64,000 nucleotides of DNA from Methyloprofundus sedimenti (GTDB taxonomy: Bacteria > Pseudomonadota > Gammaproteobacteria > Methylococcales > Methylomonadaceae), in the NCBI RefSeq assembly GCF_002072955.1, contig NZ_LPUF01000001.1, forward strand, positions 1,324,896 through 1,388,895, written 5' to 3'. Shown here in pieces: positions 53,722-62,681 of this stretch. Position 1 is the first letter of the stretch; every line of letters starts with the position of its first letter. The position numbers and the translations under genes are program-made. Under the pieces are notes generated by a model. That model saw only the letters and a program-made list of their open reading frames with translations. It made no database searches and was not told where the DNA came from.

Positions 53722-54882
53722 ATGCAAACAGTTTTTCCATATTTTCAACCTATCATCAGCGTCGCAAGCGGGAGAATTGTCGGTTATGAAGTAATAGCAA
53801 GACACATTGATAATCAGCCGCCGCTTGTTTCTGAAGCAGCAATTGCAGTACAAAGCACAGCTTCAGAGGAGCAGGCGAGGGAGCTTGACCGACAGGTACG
53901 TTGGCTGGCGTTGCAAAAATTCTCAGCATTGGAGGATAAAACCAGTTACTTAACACTTAATATATCGGCGACGAACATTGATTGTCTAAATAATGTCAAA
54001 CAATTGCCTACGATTGAGATGCTGGAGAAATTAAAGATAGATAGAAGCCGGGTGATTATAGAGATTACTGATGGCGCGGCTGAAATAGCTAAATTGAAAG
54101 AGGCAGTTAAATTATATCGCCGACAGGGCTTGAGAGTAGCAGTGGATCATTACGGTTCGGGCTATTCACAGCTGGATCGAGTCATTGCGCTTAATCCTGA
54201 TATTATCAAAATTGATATGCGTTTATTCAAGCAGGCGGCAAAAGGAGGGGCTGCTAGTGAGGCCGTGCAACTGCTGACTCGCTTTGGTAAGCGTCAGGGC
54301 TATCAAATTATTTGCGAAGGCGTCGAGAGCATGCATGAATTTTTCTTTGGTCTGAGTTGCGGAGCGCAATATATGCAAGGCCGTTTGTTCTCAGCTGCAG
54401 AGCTGGAGTTTAAATCTCCCGATTATTATCAACAACATATCTCATCCTTGAGAAATAAGTTCTTGATAAGAAATCTGGCGGATGAACAGAAAAAACTTGA
54501 TAGATTCAATAAAGTTGAATGTTTAGCCTACAAATTAAAAGAGGCTTTGCAGGATGATTTTAATTTGAATGAATTATCCAGCTGGGGTTTTGAGGATCTT
54601 GGCGTGCTTAAGTTTTATTTATGCAATTGCAGTGGTGAGCAAATTTCCCCAGACTTTAACTTCAAGAACAAGCACTGGTACAGCGATGCAAAAAAAATAG
54701 GCCACAATTGGTCGTGGCGGTCCTATTGCTATGAAACAATTGCTCTGAATAATTGTGGCATAAATAATCAAGTAGTGATTTCTGACAGTTACCGGGATTA
54801 TGAAAGTGGCGTTTTGTGCCAGACTTTATCTTTGTATCTGGACAGTGAGAGAATGTTAATGATCGATATGAAATTGAGGTAA
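53722..54882 (+). CDS. degenerate EAL-domain protein
   Basis: 386 residues. EAL-domain features run through residues 1-235, but catalytic positions are altered: EVIAR replaces EALLR and VDHYGSGYSQL replaces DDFGTGYSSL, changing the second metal aspartate to histidine. EIT and EGVES remain. It is therefore more likely to bind cyclic di-GMP than hydrolyse it. The C-terminal 150 residues are not recognised; they contain LGVLKFYLCNC and a WSWRSYCYETI segment. The PDC-type gene precedes it. Confidence 0.75.
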   Translation: MQTVFPYFQPIISVASGRIVGYEVIARHIDNQPPLVSEAAIAVQSTASEEQARELDRQVRWLALQKFSALEDKTSYLTLNISATNIDCLNNVKQLPTIEMLEKLKIDRSRVIIEITDGAAEIAKLKEAVKLYRRQGLRVAVDHYGSGYSQLDRVIALNPDIIKIDMRLFKQAAKGGAASEAVQLLTRFGKRQGYQIICEGVESMHEFFFGLSCGAQYMQGRLFSAAELEFKSPDYYQQHISSLRNKFLIRNLADEQKKLDRFNKVECLAYKLKEALQDDFNLNELSSWGFEDLGVLKFYLCNCSGEQISPDFNFKNKHWYSDAKKIGHNWSWRSYCYETIALNNCGINNQVVISDSYRDYESGVLCQTLSLYLDSERMLMIDMKLR

Positions 54883-54929
54883 ATTACATCGACCCCTTAT
54901 TAGTAAATACAATACCCGTCGGAACATAT

Positions 54930-55322
54930 ATGCAAATAAGTATTACCACGCCGGCATTACTGTTTCCAGCTATTTCGGTCTTATTTCTAGCTTATGCAAA
55001 CCGCTATTTAGCTATTTCGAAAAGAACCCGAGAGTTGCATGGCTTATATAATAAAACACAAAGTTTTTATGCAAAGAAACAGGTTGAAAGCTTAAGAAAG
55101 CGCATTCGCCTGATAATTATTATGCAGCTGTTGGCAGTGATGGGTATTATTAGTTGTGTGCTCACCATGGGCCTGATTTTTTTCGGTTTACAAAAAATCG
55201 CCAACTACTGTTTTTTAACGGGGATGATCTTGATTGTTTTTTCTTTATTGGTGTCCATGTGGGAATTATTGATTTCAACCCAGGCATTGAATATTGAACT
55301 ACAGAAAATTGAAGGAGAATGA
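54930..55322 (+). CDS. DUF2721-family membrane protein
   Basis: 130 residues with three membrane helices. TTPALLFPAISVLFLAYANRYLAI and MQLLAVMGIISCVLTMGLIFF match DUF2721, whose function is unknown. It is 47 bases after the EAL gene and immediately before the glucosylglycerate phosphatase gene (TTG start two bases on). Confidence 0.75.
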   Translation: MQISITTPALLFPAISVLFLAYANRYLAISKRTRELHGLYNKTQSFYAKKQVESLRKRIRLIIIMQLLAVMGIISCVLTMGLIFFGLQKIANYCFLTGMILIVFSLLVSMWELLISTQALNIELQKIEGE

Positions 55323-55323
55323 A

Positions 55324-56136
55324 TTGAATAGCTGGATGATCTTTACTGATCTGGATGGAACTTTACTGGATCATGATGATTACAGTTTTACTCAGGCATT
55401 GCCGGCATTAGAAAAAATCAGGCAATTGCAAATTCCTTTGATTATCAACTCCAGCAAAACCTATGCAGAAATAAAAGACATACGTAGAGAACTGGATAAT
55501 CACTGGGCATTTGCTGTAGAAAATGGCGCTGCTGTTTTTTTGCCTCAGGGCAATTTATCAGGCTATGACAATAACATGCAGCAGATCATTTTAGGTTCAC
55601 CTCTTGAAGACATTTTGAAAGTCATCAATAGCCTACGTGAACAATATGGATTTTTATTTAAAGGATTTTCTGATTACAGTGTGCAGGCCTTAATGCTTGA
55701 AACGGGGTTGACTGAAATTCAGGCGCAGCAGGCAAAGCAGCGATTAGCCAGTGAGCCGGTGAAATGGCTGGATACTCAGGAAAATTTAAACCTGTTTAAA
55801 CAGGCTTTGCAAAAGCAGGGCTTACAATTAATTAAGGGTGGACGTTTTCAGCATGTGATAGGACAAAATGACAAAAGCCAGGCGATGGCCTGGATGATAA
55901 ATAAGTTTAGGCTACACCATGTTCATACTATTGCTTTGGGTGATAGTATGAATGATTCCAGAATGTTGGATCTCGCTGATTATGCAGTGGTTATCAGTCA
56001 ATTAGATGGTAAGCATCTGCAATTGAATAAACGTTCACAGCGGGTTATTTATACGCAACATCCTGCCCCGCTAGGATGGCAGGAGGCAATGACTCAATTA
56101 ATTACTAATACAATTTTAGGAGAAAGGAATGAGTGA
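55324..56136 (+). CDS. glucosyl/mannosyl-3-phosphoglycerate phosphatase, HAD family
   Basis: About 270 residues. The start is taken as TTG 55324 because AAGGAGA ends five bases before it; ATG 55336 is the alternative and lies just before the HAD motif FTDLDGTLLD. ALGDSMNDSRML is the fourth HAD motif. The MpgP/YedP family dephosphorylates glycosyl-3-phosphoglycerate. It overlaps the synthase gene by eight bases. Confidence 0.85.
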   Translation: MNSWMIFTDLDGTLLDHDDYSFTQALPALEKIRQLQIPLIINSSKTYAEIKDIRRELDNHWAFAVENGAAVFLPQGNLSGYDNNMQQIILGSPLEDILKVINSLREQYGFLFKGFSDYSVQALMLETGLTEIQAQQAKQRLASEPVKWLDTQENLNLFKQALQKQGLQLIKGGRFQHVIGQNDKSQAMAWMINKFRLHHVHTIALGDSMNDSRMLDLADYAVVISQLDGKHLQLNKRSQRVIYTQHPAPLGWQEAMTQLITNTILGERNE

Positions 56137-57340
56137 TTTTTTTCAGAATGGTACGATTACTACGTTGCATAAATTGAATAAAGATCGGGTAACTGATATG
56201 GAAGCCGAACTACAATCATTTGCTGAGCAAAGGCCAATGGGCCTAGTGTTACCTTCCTTATTCTCAGAACTAGAAGGGCCGGCACTGGAATCAATTATTA
56301 AAGAGATCAGTCAGGTTCCTTATTTGAATGAAATCATTATTGGGCTTGATAATGCCAATGCTAATGAATTTGCTTATGCCCGGGAATTTTTTAGTGCCTT
56401 ACCGCAACGGCATAGAATCTTATGGAATGAAGGACCTAGATTACGCAAACTGAATGTGCAATTGATAGAAAAAGGCATAGCGCCCAAAGAGTTGGGTAAG
56501 GGGCGTAATGTCTGGTACTGCTATGGATATGCAATTGCTTCAGGACGTTCTGAGGCGATAGCAATACATGATTGCGATATCCTGACCTATAACCGGGGTA
56601 TGTTAGCGAGTCTGTTTTACCCGGTTGCTAATCCGGCATTTAATTTTGAATTCTGCAAAGGCTATTATTATCGCATGGCAGACGCCAAAATAAATGGCCG
56701 CGTTTGCCGTTTGCTAGTGACTCCTTTGCTAAGAACGCTTAAAAAAATATTAGGCCCAATGGATTATCTGGATTATCTGGATAGTTTTCGCTATGCACTG
56801 TCGGGTGAATTTGCTACACGCATGGATACTATCAAGGAAATTCGGATTCCCAGTGATTGGGGGCTGGAAATCGGTGTGTTATCCGAAATGTATCGCAATC
56901 AATCACGCAAACATATTTGTCAGGTAGAAATAGCCGATGCCTATGATCATAAGCATCAGGAATTATCCCCTGAATATGTAGATGCCGGACTATCCAAGAT
57001 GAGTATTGATATTGCCAAATCAATTTTTCGCAAGCTGGCAACCGAGGGTGTGGTTTTAAGTAAGGAGGTTTTTAGAACAGTGAAGGCGACATATTATCGT
57101 GAAGCACTGGATACAGTTGAAGCCTATTATAATGATGCCTGTTTTAATGGCTTAACATTTGACCGGCATCAGGAAGAAAAAACTGTGGAATTATTTTCTC
57201 AGAATATTATTCGAGCGGGTGATACTTTTCTGGAACGACCAAGTGAAACGCCTTTTATTCCCAGCTGGAATCGAGTAGTCAGCGCCATACCGGATATTCT
57301 GGATCGGTTGCAGGATGCAGTTGAAGAGGATAATGCGTAG
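56129..57340 (+). CDS. gpgS: glucosyl-3-phosphoglycerate synthase (GT81-like)
   Basis: 403 residues. LVLPSLFSELEGPALESII, GKGRNVWYCYGYAIASGRSEAIAIHDCDILTY (with the D-x-D metal site) and the histidine-rich IADAYDHKHQEL match the GpgS family. It transfers glucose from a nucleotide sugar to 3-phosphoglycerate; the overlapping phosphatase then yields glucosylglycerate, a compatible solute. A mannosyl substrate cannot be excluded by sequence alone. Confidence 0.85.
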   Translation: MSDFFQNGTITTLHKLNKDRVTDMEAELQSFAEQRPMGLVLPSLFSELEGPALESIIKEISQVPYLNEIIIGLDNANANEFAYAREFFSALPQRHRILWNEGPRLRKLNVQLIEKGIAPKELGKGRNVWYCYGYAIASGRSEAIAIHDCDILTYNRGMLASLFYPVANPAFNFEFCKGYYYRMADAKINGRVCRLLVTPLLRTLKKILGPMDYLDYLDSFRYALSGEFATRMDTIKEIRIPSDWGLEIGVLSEMYRNQSRKHICQVEIADAYDHKHQELSPEYVDAGLSKMSIDIAKSIFRKLATEGVVLSKEVFRTVKATYYREALDTVEAYYNDACFNGLTFDRHQEEKTVELFSQNIIRAGDTFLERPSETPFIPSWNRVVSAIPDILDRLQDAVEEDNA

Positions 57341-57550
57341 AGCAGGGACTATATCCGGATAGAGTGCCATGGACGGCATTATTTACATCCATCTGTCTGG
57401 ATTCATGTTGTGCATCCCCCGCACATCCCCTTTCAGGTAAATGCTAATCTACTCCCGGCAGATTAGTCCGGCCTTTCTGCCAAATCGTTAAAAATGTTCT
57501 CATATTGATGAGATATAATGCAAATTGTTGTTAGTTTGTAGGGGAATTTT

Positions 57551-58069
57551 GTGAAAGTTATCTTGATGATCTTGGCCGCTGTTATGAGTACGAGTTGTGC
57601 AACTACAGAATTTTCAAAAACAGTTGATTATGTCGATATAAATCGCTTCATGAAAAAATGGTATGTGATCGCAGGTCGATTAACTTTTATGGAGTCAGGT
57701 GCATACAACGCTGTTGAGGTATACACTTGGAACAATCAAGAAGATCGAATTGATATTGATTTCACTCTGATTAAAGACTCTTTTGAGGGAAAGAAAAAAT
57801 CTATTCCTCAAAAAGGATGGATTGAAAATACTCAAACGAATGCGCACTGGAAGGTAAGTCCCTTTTGGCCTTTGAAGTTTAATTACCTCGTTATTGACTT
57901 GGCAGAGGATTATTCATGGACTGTCATTGGTGTTCCAGGACAAGAGTGGATATGGATCATGTCAGCAGATTGGAAAATGAATGATGAAACATTGAATATG
58001 ATAATTAAGCGGGTCTCTGAGATGGGCTATTCTGTAGAGAATATTAAGCGAGTTCCTCAACAGTGGTAG
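57551..58069 (+). CDS. lipocalin (Blc-like) lipoprotein
   Basis: 172 residues starting at GTG 57551, with GGGGAA upstream. The lipobox is AAVMSTSC. WYVIAGRLTFMESGAYNAVEVYTW matches the lipocalin start signature, and YSWTVIGVPGQEWIWIMS the second. Family members bind lipids at the outer membrane; a stress role is common. Single gene. Confidence 0.88.
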   Translation: MKVILMILAAVMSTSCATTEFSKTVDYVDINRFMKKWYVIAGRLTFMESGAYNAVEVYTWNNQEDRIDIDFTLIKDSFEGKKKSIPQKGWIENTQTNAHWKVSPFWPLKFNYLVIDLAEDYSWTVIGVPGQEWIWIMSADWKMNDETLNMIIKRVSEMGYSVENIKRVPQQW

Positions 58070-58132
58070 ACATAGGGACTCACATACGCTCAACCGGAAT
58101 GCAGTTAAAATACTACTTTATTTTTCAGCTTT

Positions 58133-58194
58133 CCGGCCCACGCCGGTTAGCTCTAGGTTATTCCTGTTACTTTTGACTGACGGCAGTGGGCCGG
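58133..58194. repeat. inverted repeat with 9-bp arms
   Basis: CCGGCCCAC at 58133 and GTGGGCCGG at 58186 are exact complements. GCCG and GGC extend inside. It lies in a 500-base gene-free stretch. Confidence 0.55.
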
Positions 58195-58588
58195 TTACCG
58201 ATCATTGAGCATAGCCCTATAATTAGCTTAAAACTACGAATCTGGATGGGAGCTTGTCAGCCAACTACGGTCATTCAAAAAACAGCTAGAGTTTATATAT
58301 TTAAAGATTATTTTTAGTAGATAAACTTTGCTTAAGAATAACAACTTGTTTGGAAATTCAAACATTGAATGTTATCTATATCTGGTTATCTTGCATAAAA
58401 TACATATTACCTCGTTAAGAGTTACAAGCCTTAAGTATTTTCAATGACGTAGAAATAGCGCTAGAGTGTAAAATAGCCAGACCGAGACAATATAACTTGT
58501 TGAAACGTTCTATTTAGCAGGGAGAAGCAGATGAAAACACTATCAATAGTAAACCAGCGCCAGCCACCATTTTCAGCGTGAGCATCGT
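58195..58588. other. intergenic
   Basis: A tiny frame at 58531 (MKTLSIVNQRQPPFSA) with an AGGGAG site upstream may be the start region of the EAL gene; nothing else is supported. Confidence 0.35.
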
Positions 58589-59348
58589 ATGATAAGTATT
58601 GATGATATGCGAGCGGGCAGCATGGACAAGGGGGAGTTTTTACTGGAGTACCTGCCTACTATTTCCCTGTCTGACGGCCGTTGTATAGGCGCGGAAGCAC
58701 TCATCCGGTGGAGGCCGGGAGGCATGTATCGTTCAGCCCGATGACTTTATCCCAGTGATGGAGAACACCCCGCTTTCCGGTCTGCTCACATACTGGGTGA
58801 TCGAAACGTTGGCGGACGAAATAATAGACTGGTTACGTGCCAACCCAGAGGCCCACATCAGCTTCAATGTACCGCCAGAAATATTGGGTCGCGGCGGTTT
58901 GGAGCATGTGGCAAAAAAGTCCGGTTTATTCGAGCTGGCCTCTCAAATCATTATGGAGGTCACTGAGCGGGGAGTGCCAGACTTACTTGGACTCGAGTCG
59001 ATCAACAACGCCTGGAGGCTGGGCGTCCGGGTCGCTTTAGACGATGTTGCTCTCGTTGGCGGGACCAATCTTGCAATACTGGCACGGTGCAATTTTGACA
59101 TAACTAAACTCGATAAATCCTTGGCGAACCAGATCAGCCCGCAATGCCCCTCTCCGGAATGGCTCGGAGGTATTACAGCGTTGTTAGGATCGTCGCAGCT
59201 GGTGGTAATAGCCGAAGGTGTTGAGACGGAACAGCAGTTAATTGCACTTCGGTCGGCGAACATACAGGCGGCACAAGGTTTCTACTTCTCGCGTCCAATC
59301 CCTGCGGAAGATTTTTTTGTTTATTATAAAAGGACAAGATCCATTTAA
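58589..59348 (+). pseudogene. EAL-domain phosphodiesterase, frameshifted
   Basis: From ATG 58589 the frame reads EFLLEYLPTISLSDGRCIGAEALIRW then goes wrong near 58725. The next frame supplies VQPDDFIPVMENTPLSGLL and continues through ITKLDKSLANQI and VVIAEGVETEQQL to 59348. Catalytic residues are intact (EAL, DD in ALDDVALVGG, EGVE), so it was once an active cyclic di-GMP phosphodiesterase. GC content is visibly higher than in neighbouring genes, a sign of transfer. No GGDEF or sensor domain. Confidence 0.8.
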
Positions 59349-59431
59349 TTTAACCATTGATTATTAAAGCACACAAAACGGCATAGCTGATTTGCGGATA
59401 ATGGCTCAGAGCCCTTTATACTTTGTACAGT

Positions 59432-59504
59432 CATAAAACAAGGCGCTCGTTCGGATGAAAACTACGCTACGCTTCGTTTGCACCGCACAGCTTGGTCGTT
59501 AAAC
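59432..59504 (-). other. attC-like recombination site
   Basis: The stretch begins ATAAAACAAGGCGCTCG and ends GTCGTTAAAC. GTTAAAC fits the GTTRRRY core of integron attC sites, and the two ends are imperfect complements. The left core is degenerate. It follows the EAL gene, where a cassette's attC would lie. No integrase is in the window. Confidence 0.35.
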
Positions 59505-59564
59505 CTTTTGGAGTGAAAACATTTGGTTATTATTTCTTCGATACTTAATTTTAATCTGACCTCT

Positions 59565-59602
59565 GACCCCTGACCCAAAATATTGGGGTCTGTTTTTTTT
59601 TG
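59565..59602 (+). terminator. intrinsic terminator
   Basis: GACCCC and GGGGTC form a stem and ten T follow with one interruption. It lies 217 bases after the EAL stop and before the converging GH13 gene. Confidence 0.6.
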
Positions 59603-59791
59603 TACAATCTGGATAGGAACAAAAAGGGGTCGTAGCCGTTTACAGAAAATAATTTACAGCCTCTTTACTGAGAAAATTCAACGGCAGCTATGGGTCGATA
59701 ACGGCCTATCTAATGATATTAAACAGACTGGTGCCATATAACTTATGTTACTACCCAGGTTCTACGTTACCAGCGTATTGCAACTACCGTA

Positions 59792-61552
59792 TTAATCCAG
59801 TGCCTCCAGCCATGTACATTGGTAAGGGTATAATTTGATCTCTTGAGTACTTTTACTTAGAGCAGTACGCTCAATTAAATCCCGCCAGACACCGGAGTCT
59901 GCAATCGTGGGATGAGCGGGTAGAGGTATTGTTTGTGTCTCGTTACTGATATTACTGATAACCAGAATGCGCTGATGCTGGTCGAGGCTAGTCCGCCAAA
60001 ATGCAAATACTTTATCATTTAATGAAAGTGTTTCCTGATCTGCATTAGGATGAAATGCAGCTTGCTTGCTACGTATATTTAATAGCCGTTTTAATTCATG
60101 AAAAATGTCTGCGTGCGGGAGCTCGGGATTGTTTAGTAACTCGAGTAATTCATCATATTGCCATTTACGACGGTTAATTGAACGGGTACGACCCGATTGT
60201 TCTACGCCATGATGATCATTCATTGTTGCTGTCAGGCTGTGAATATACAATGCCGGAATACCTTGCAGCGCTATCATAATGGCATGCGCACAGATAAATC
60301 TTGATGCCTGATAGTTATCAAGGCCTTGATTGGTGCCTTTGAGTGCATCAAACAGCGCGATATTAATTTCGTAGGGTGATTCCTTGCCGAACTGGTCGGT
60401 ACGCATACTGACATAGCCATTATATTCATGCATGGCATCGACTAATGTTTGTACTTCTTGTTGTGGCAAAATCCCTTCAGCAGGTCGCAAACCGATACCG
60501 TCATGAGATGCCAGAAAATTCAGGTAGGTACAGTTTTTGGGCGAGCGTGGGGTGTCTTTGGTCCACTTGCTTAAATAATGGCTGTTACCATGATGCAGTG
60601 CATGCAGTAATAAAGGTGGCAGGGTAAATTGATAGACCATATGCGCTTCATCACTGTTACCGAAATAACTAATGTTTTCACCATTAGGCACATTGGTTTC
60701 GGTAATCAGTATCGTTCCTGGCGCAATCACATCGACAATATCTCGGAGTAGTTTCACCACTTCATGCGTTTCACGTAAATTGATACAGCGAGTCCCTGAT
60801 TTTTTCCATAAAAAGGCTACTGCGTCAAGGCGTATAAAGCGTGAACCTTTAGAAATATACAATAATAAAATATCAATAAATTCAAATAATACATCAGGAT
60901 TGGCAAAGTTGACATCGATCTGGTCTTCGCCGAATGTTGCCCAGACATGCTTTACACCGTCGAGGGTGCGCACAGGCATTAATACAGGCGTGCTTCGCGG
61001 ACGTACTACCATTGAGGTATCAGTCTCTTCAGGTTTCTCGATAAAGTAATCACTGCCAGGTTGTTGCTTGCTCAGGTATTGAATAAACCAGAGATTGTCG
61101 CGGGACACATGATTAATGACCAGATCAGTCATTAAGCAAAAGTCCTTATCAATGCGCTCTATATCGGACCAGTCTCCAAGAGCCGGATTTACGGTTTTAT
61201 AATCAATAACTGAAAACCCGTCGTCTGAGCTATACGGAAAGTAGGGCAGTATATGTACGCTATTAATGCTGCCTCTTAAATGCAGGGAGAGAAACTCATA
61301 CAGAGTTTGCAATGGCCTTTCATTCGCCTGTTGAATACTATCGCCATAAGTAATAAGGATAATATCCTTCTCACTCCAGAGATTTCCAGTGTGTGTTTCA
61401 GGATTTTTGGCTTGTTCAATTTTCAAACGGCTGATCAGGCGTTCCATTAACTGTTCAACCAGATGTTCACCATAGAGTAAGTGTAAGCGAGATTCTGCCT
61501 TCTGGGTAAACCAGTGGGGCAATTCGTTTTGCTCTGATTTTATTTTAGACAT
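59792..61552 (-). CDS. GH13 sugar phosphorylase, probably glucosylglycerate phosphorylase
   Basis: 586 residues. VHILPYFPYSSDDGFSVIDYKTVNP and LMTDLVINHVSRDN are the GH13_18 start regions; FIRLDAVAFLWKK carries the nucleophile Asp, ILITETNVPNGENIS the acid/base Glu and FLASHDGIGLRPAEG the third Asp. The family includes sucrose phosphorylase and glucosylglycerate phosphorylase. Nearby synthesis genes for glucosylglycerate favour the latter. It would recover glucose 1-phosphate when the osmolyte is no longer needed. Confidence 0.8.
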   Translation of the reverse strand: MSKIKSEQNELPHWFTQKAESRLHLLYGEHLVEQLMERLISRLKIEQAKNPETHTGNLWSEKDIILITYGDSIQQANERPLQTLYEFLSLHLRGSINSVHILPYFPYSSDDGFSVIDYKTVNPALGDWSDIERIDKDFCLMTDLVINHVSRDNLWFIQYLSKQQPGSDYFIEKPEETDTSMVVRPRSTPVLMPVRTLDGVKHVWATFGEDQIDVNFANPDVLFEFIDILLLYISKGSRFIRLDAVAFLWKKSGTRCINLRETHEVVKLLRDIVDVIAPGTILITETNVPNGENISYFGNSDEAHMVYQFTLPPLLLHALHHGNSHYLSKWTKDTPRSPKNCTYLNFLASHDGIGLRPAEGILPQQEVQTLVDAMHEYNGYVSMRTDQFGKESPYEINIALFDALKGTNQGLDNYQASRFICAHAIMIALQGIPALYIHSLTATMNDHHGVEQSGRTRSINRRKWQYDELLELLNNPELPHADIFHELKRLLNIRSKQAAFHPNADQETLSLNDKVFAFWRTSLDQHQRILVISNISNETQTIPLPAHPTIADSGVWRDLIERTALSKSTQEIKLYPYQCTWLEALD

Positions 61553-61650
61553 GAATTATATTCCTGATCATTGGGCACTCAGTCGTTAGAAAATAGGTAT
61601 AAGGTATATCTTCAGCTATATCTGGTCATTTGCTGGTGTTAGCAGCAAAT

Positions 61651-62232
61651 TTAGAGTTCAAGTAATTCAGACATTGCAATAACATTTTTTGCCATTTCTG
61701 CTAATGCGATATTTCTATCCATCGCTAATTTGCGAATTGTGTGGTATGCCTCGTCTTCTGAAAATCCGCGTGTTTTAATTAAAATTCCCTTGGCGCGATC
61801 AACCAGTTTTCGCTCTTCCAGTTTATCCCTGGTTTTTTCCAGTTCAGCTTTCAGTTGTTGCTGTTCTTTAAAGCGTGCTGCAGCAATGTCAATAATGTTT
61901 TTGATACGCTTGCTTTCCAATCCGTTAACGATGTAGGCGCTGATTCCGGCTTGTATTACTTTATTTACCGACTTGCTATCAGAGTCTTCTGAAAAAAGAA
62001 TAGTGGGGCGAGCATAAACCAGATTCAGTTCTTTAATAAACTGGATCATCTTATCAGTGACTTTTTCACTGTTGAATACTATGACTTCAGGCATTATTTC
62101 ATTAGAAATTTTATTGATATCAAGTGATTCAGAAAACAGGGTAATGGCCTGAAAATCTAGTTTATTTAGCATCGTTTCAAGTTCTTTACTTTTAGAAAGA
62201 TACTCAATAACTAAAATTTTGTAAGGGCTCAT
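61651..62232 (-). CDS. ANTAR-domain RNA-binding regulator (NasT-like)
   Basis: 193 residues. Residues 1-125 form a receiver-like domain, but the phosphorylation site is lost: the strand reads PEVIVFNSEKV with no aspartate. A coiled coil (FKEQQQLKAELEKTRDKLEER) leads to the C-terminal ANTAR domain (KLVDRAKGILIKTRGFSEDEAYHTIRKLA). ANTAR proteins bind paired hexaloop hairpins and prevent termination; the nrtA leader has such hairpins. NasT is normally held by the sensor NasS, which is not seen here. A sigma-54-like element lies upstream. Confidence 0.85.
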   Translation of the reverse strand: MSPYKILVIEYLSKSKELETMLNKLDFQAITLFSESLDINKISNEIMPEVIVFNSEKVTDKMIQFIKELNLVYARPTILFSEDSDSKSVNKVIQAGISAYIVNGLESKRIKNIIDIAAARFKEQQQLKAELEKTRDKLEERKLVDRAKGILIKTRGFSEDEAYHTIRKLAMDRNIALAEMAKNVIAMSELLEL

Positions 62233-62294
62233 TATTATGGCTAGGTTGTTTATTCAAAAAGTGTCATTGCAAGTTTATTCGTAATAATAATGAA

Positions 62295-62313
62295 AAGCAT
62301 AAAATATGCCATT
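62295..62313 (-). promoter_or_regulatory. sigma-54-like promoter of the ANTAR gene
   Basis: On the minus strand AATGGCATATTTTATGC has GG-N10-GC spacing. The predicted start leaves about 50 bases of leader. Confidence 0.55.
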
Positions 62314-62488
62314 ATATATATCTATTGATAATTAGTGAACAGCATAAAAACTGCAAGTTAGCTGCAATCTTCGAGGATTACTACGCTGTTAAAACTACAT
62401 TTTGGAAGATCTCATTCCCATGGTCAACGTGGAAATGCGTACGGAAAGCTCATCTTCTCGTGATGCAAAGCGCAGGAGCGATTGGCAA

Positions 62489-62505
62489 TGCACTGTTTTA
62501 GTGCT
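62489..62505. promoter_or_regulatory. NtrC-like enhancer between the ANTAR gene and narK
   Basis: TGCACTGTTTTAGTGCT fits TGCAC-N7-GTGCA with one mismatch. It lies about 125 bases above the narK promoter and 175 above the ANTAR promoter, so it could serve both. Its stem followed by TTTT also resembles a weak terminator. Confidence 0.55.
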
Positions 62506-62629
62506 TTTAAATTTTAAGTAACGCACTGAAAGTGGTCGTTTGGCTGCACATCGTTGTCCAAAATTGTAAATTTGAATATTTAAAAGGAAAATGCAAAAAA
62601 AAATCATATAAATCAATATGATAACTTTA

Positions 62630-62646
62630 TGGCATGTGTTGTGCTA
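62630..62646 (+). promoter_or_regulatory. sigma-54-like promoter of narK
   Basis: TGGCATGTGTTGTGCT has GG-N10-GC spacing and lies about 36 bases before the ATG. The leader is too short for ANTAR hairpins. Confidence 0.6.
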
Positions 62647-62681
62647 TTGCTATAGTCAATATTACTATTTTGGATTTGATT

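Noticed and set aside
62395-62616. ANTAR hairpins before narK
   Set aside because: No paired hexaloops of the A1/G4 type are seen, and the predicted start lies downstream, leaving too short a leader.
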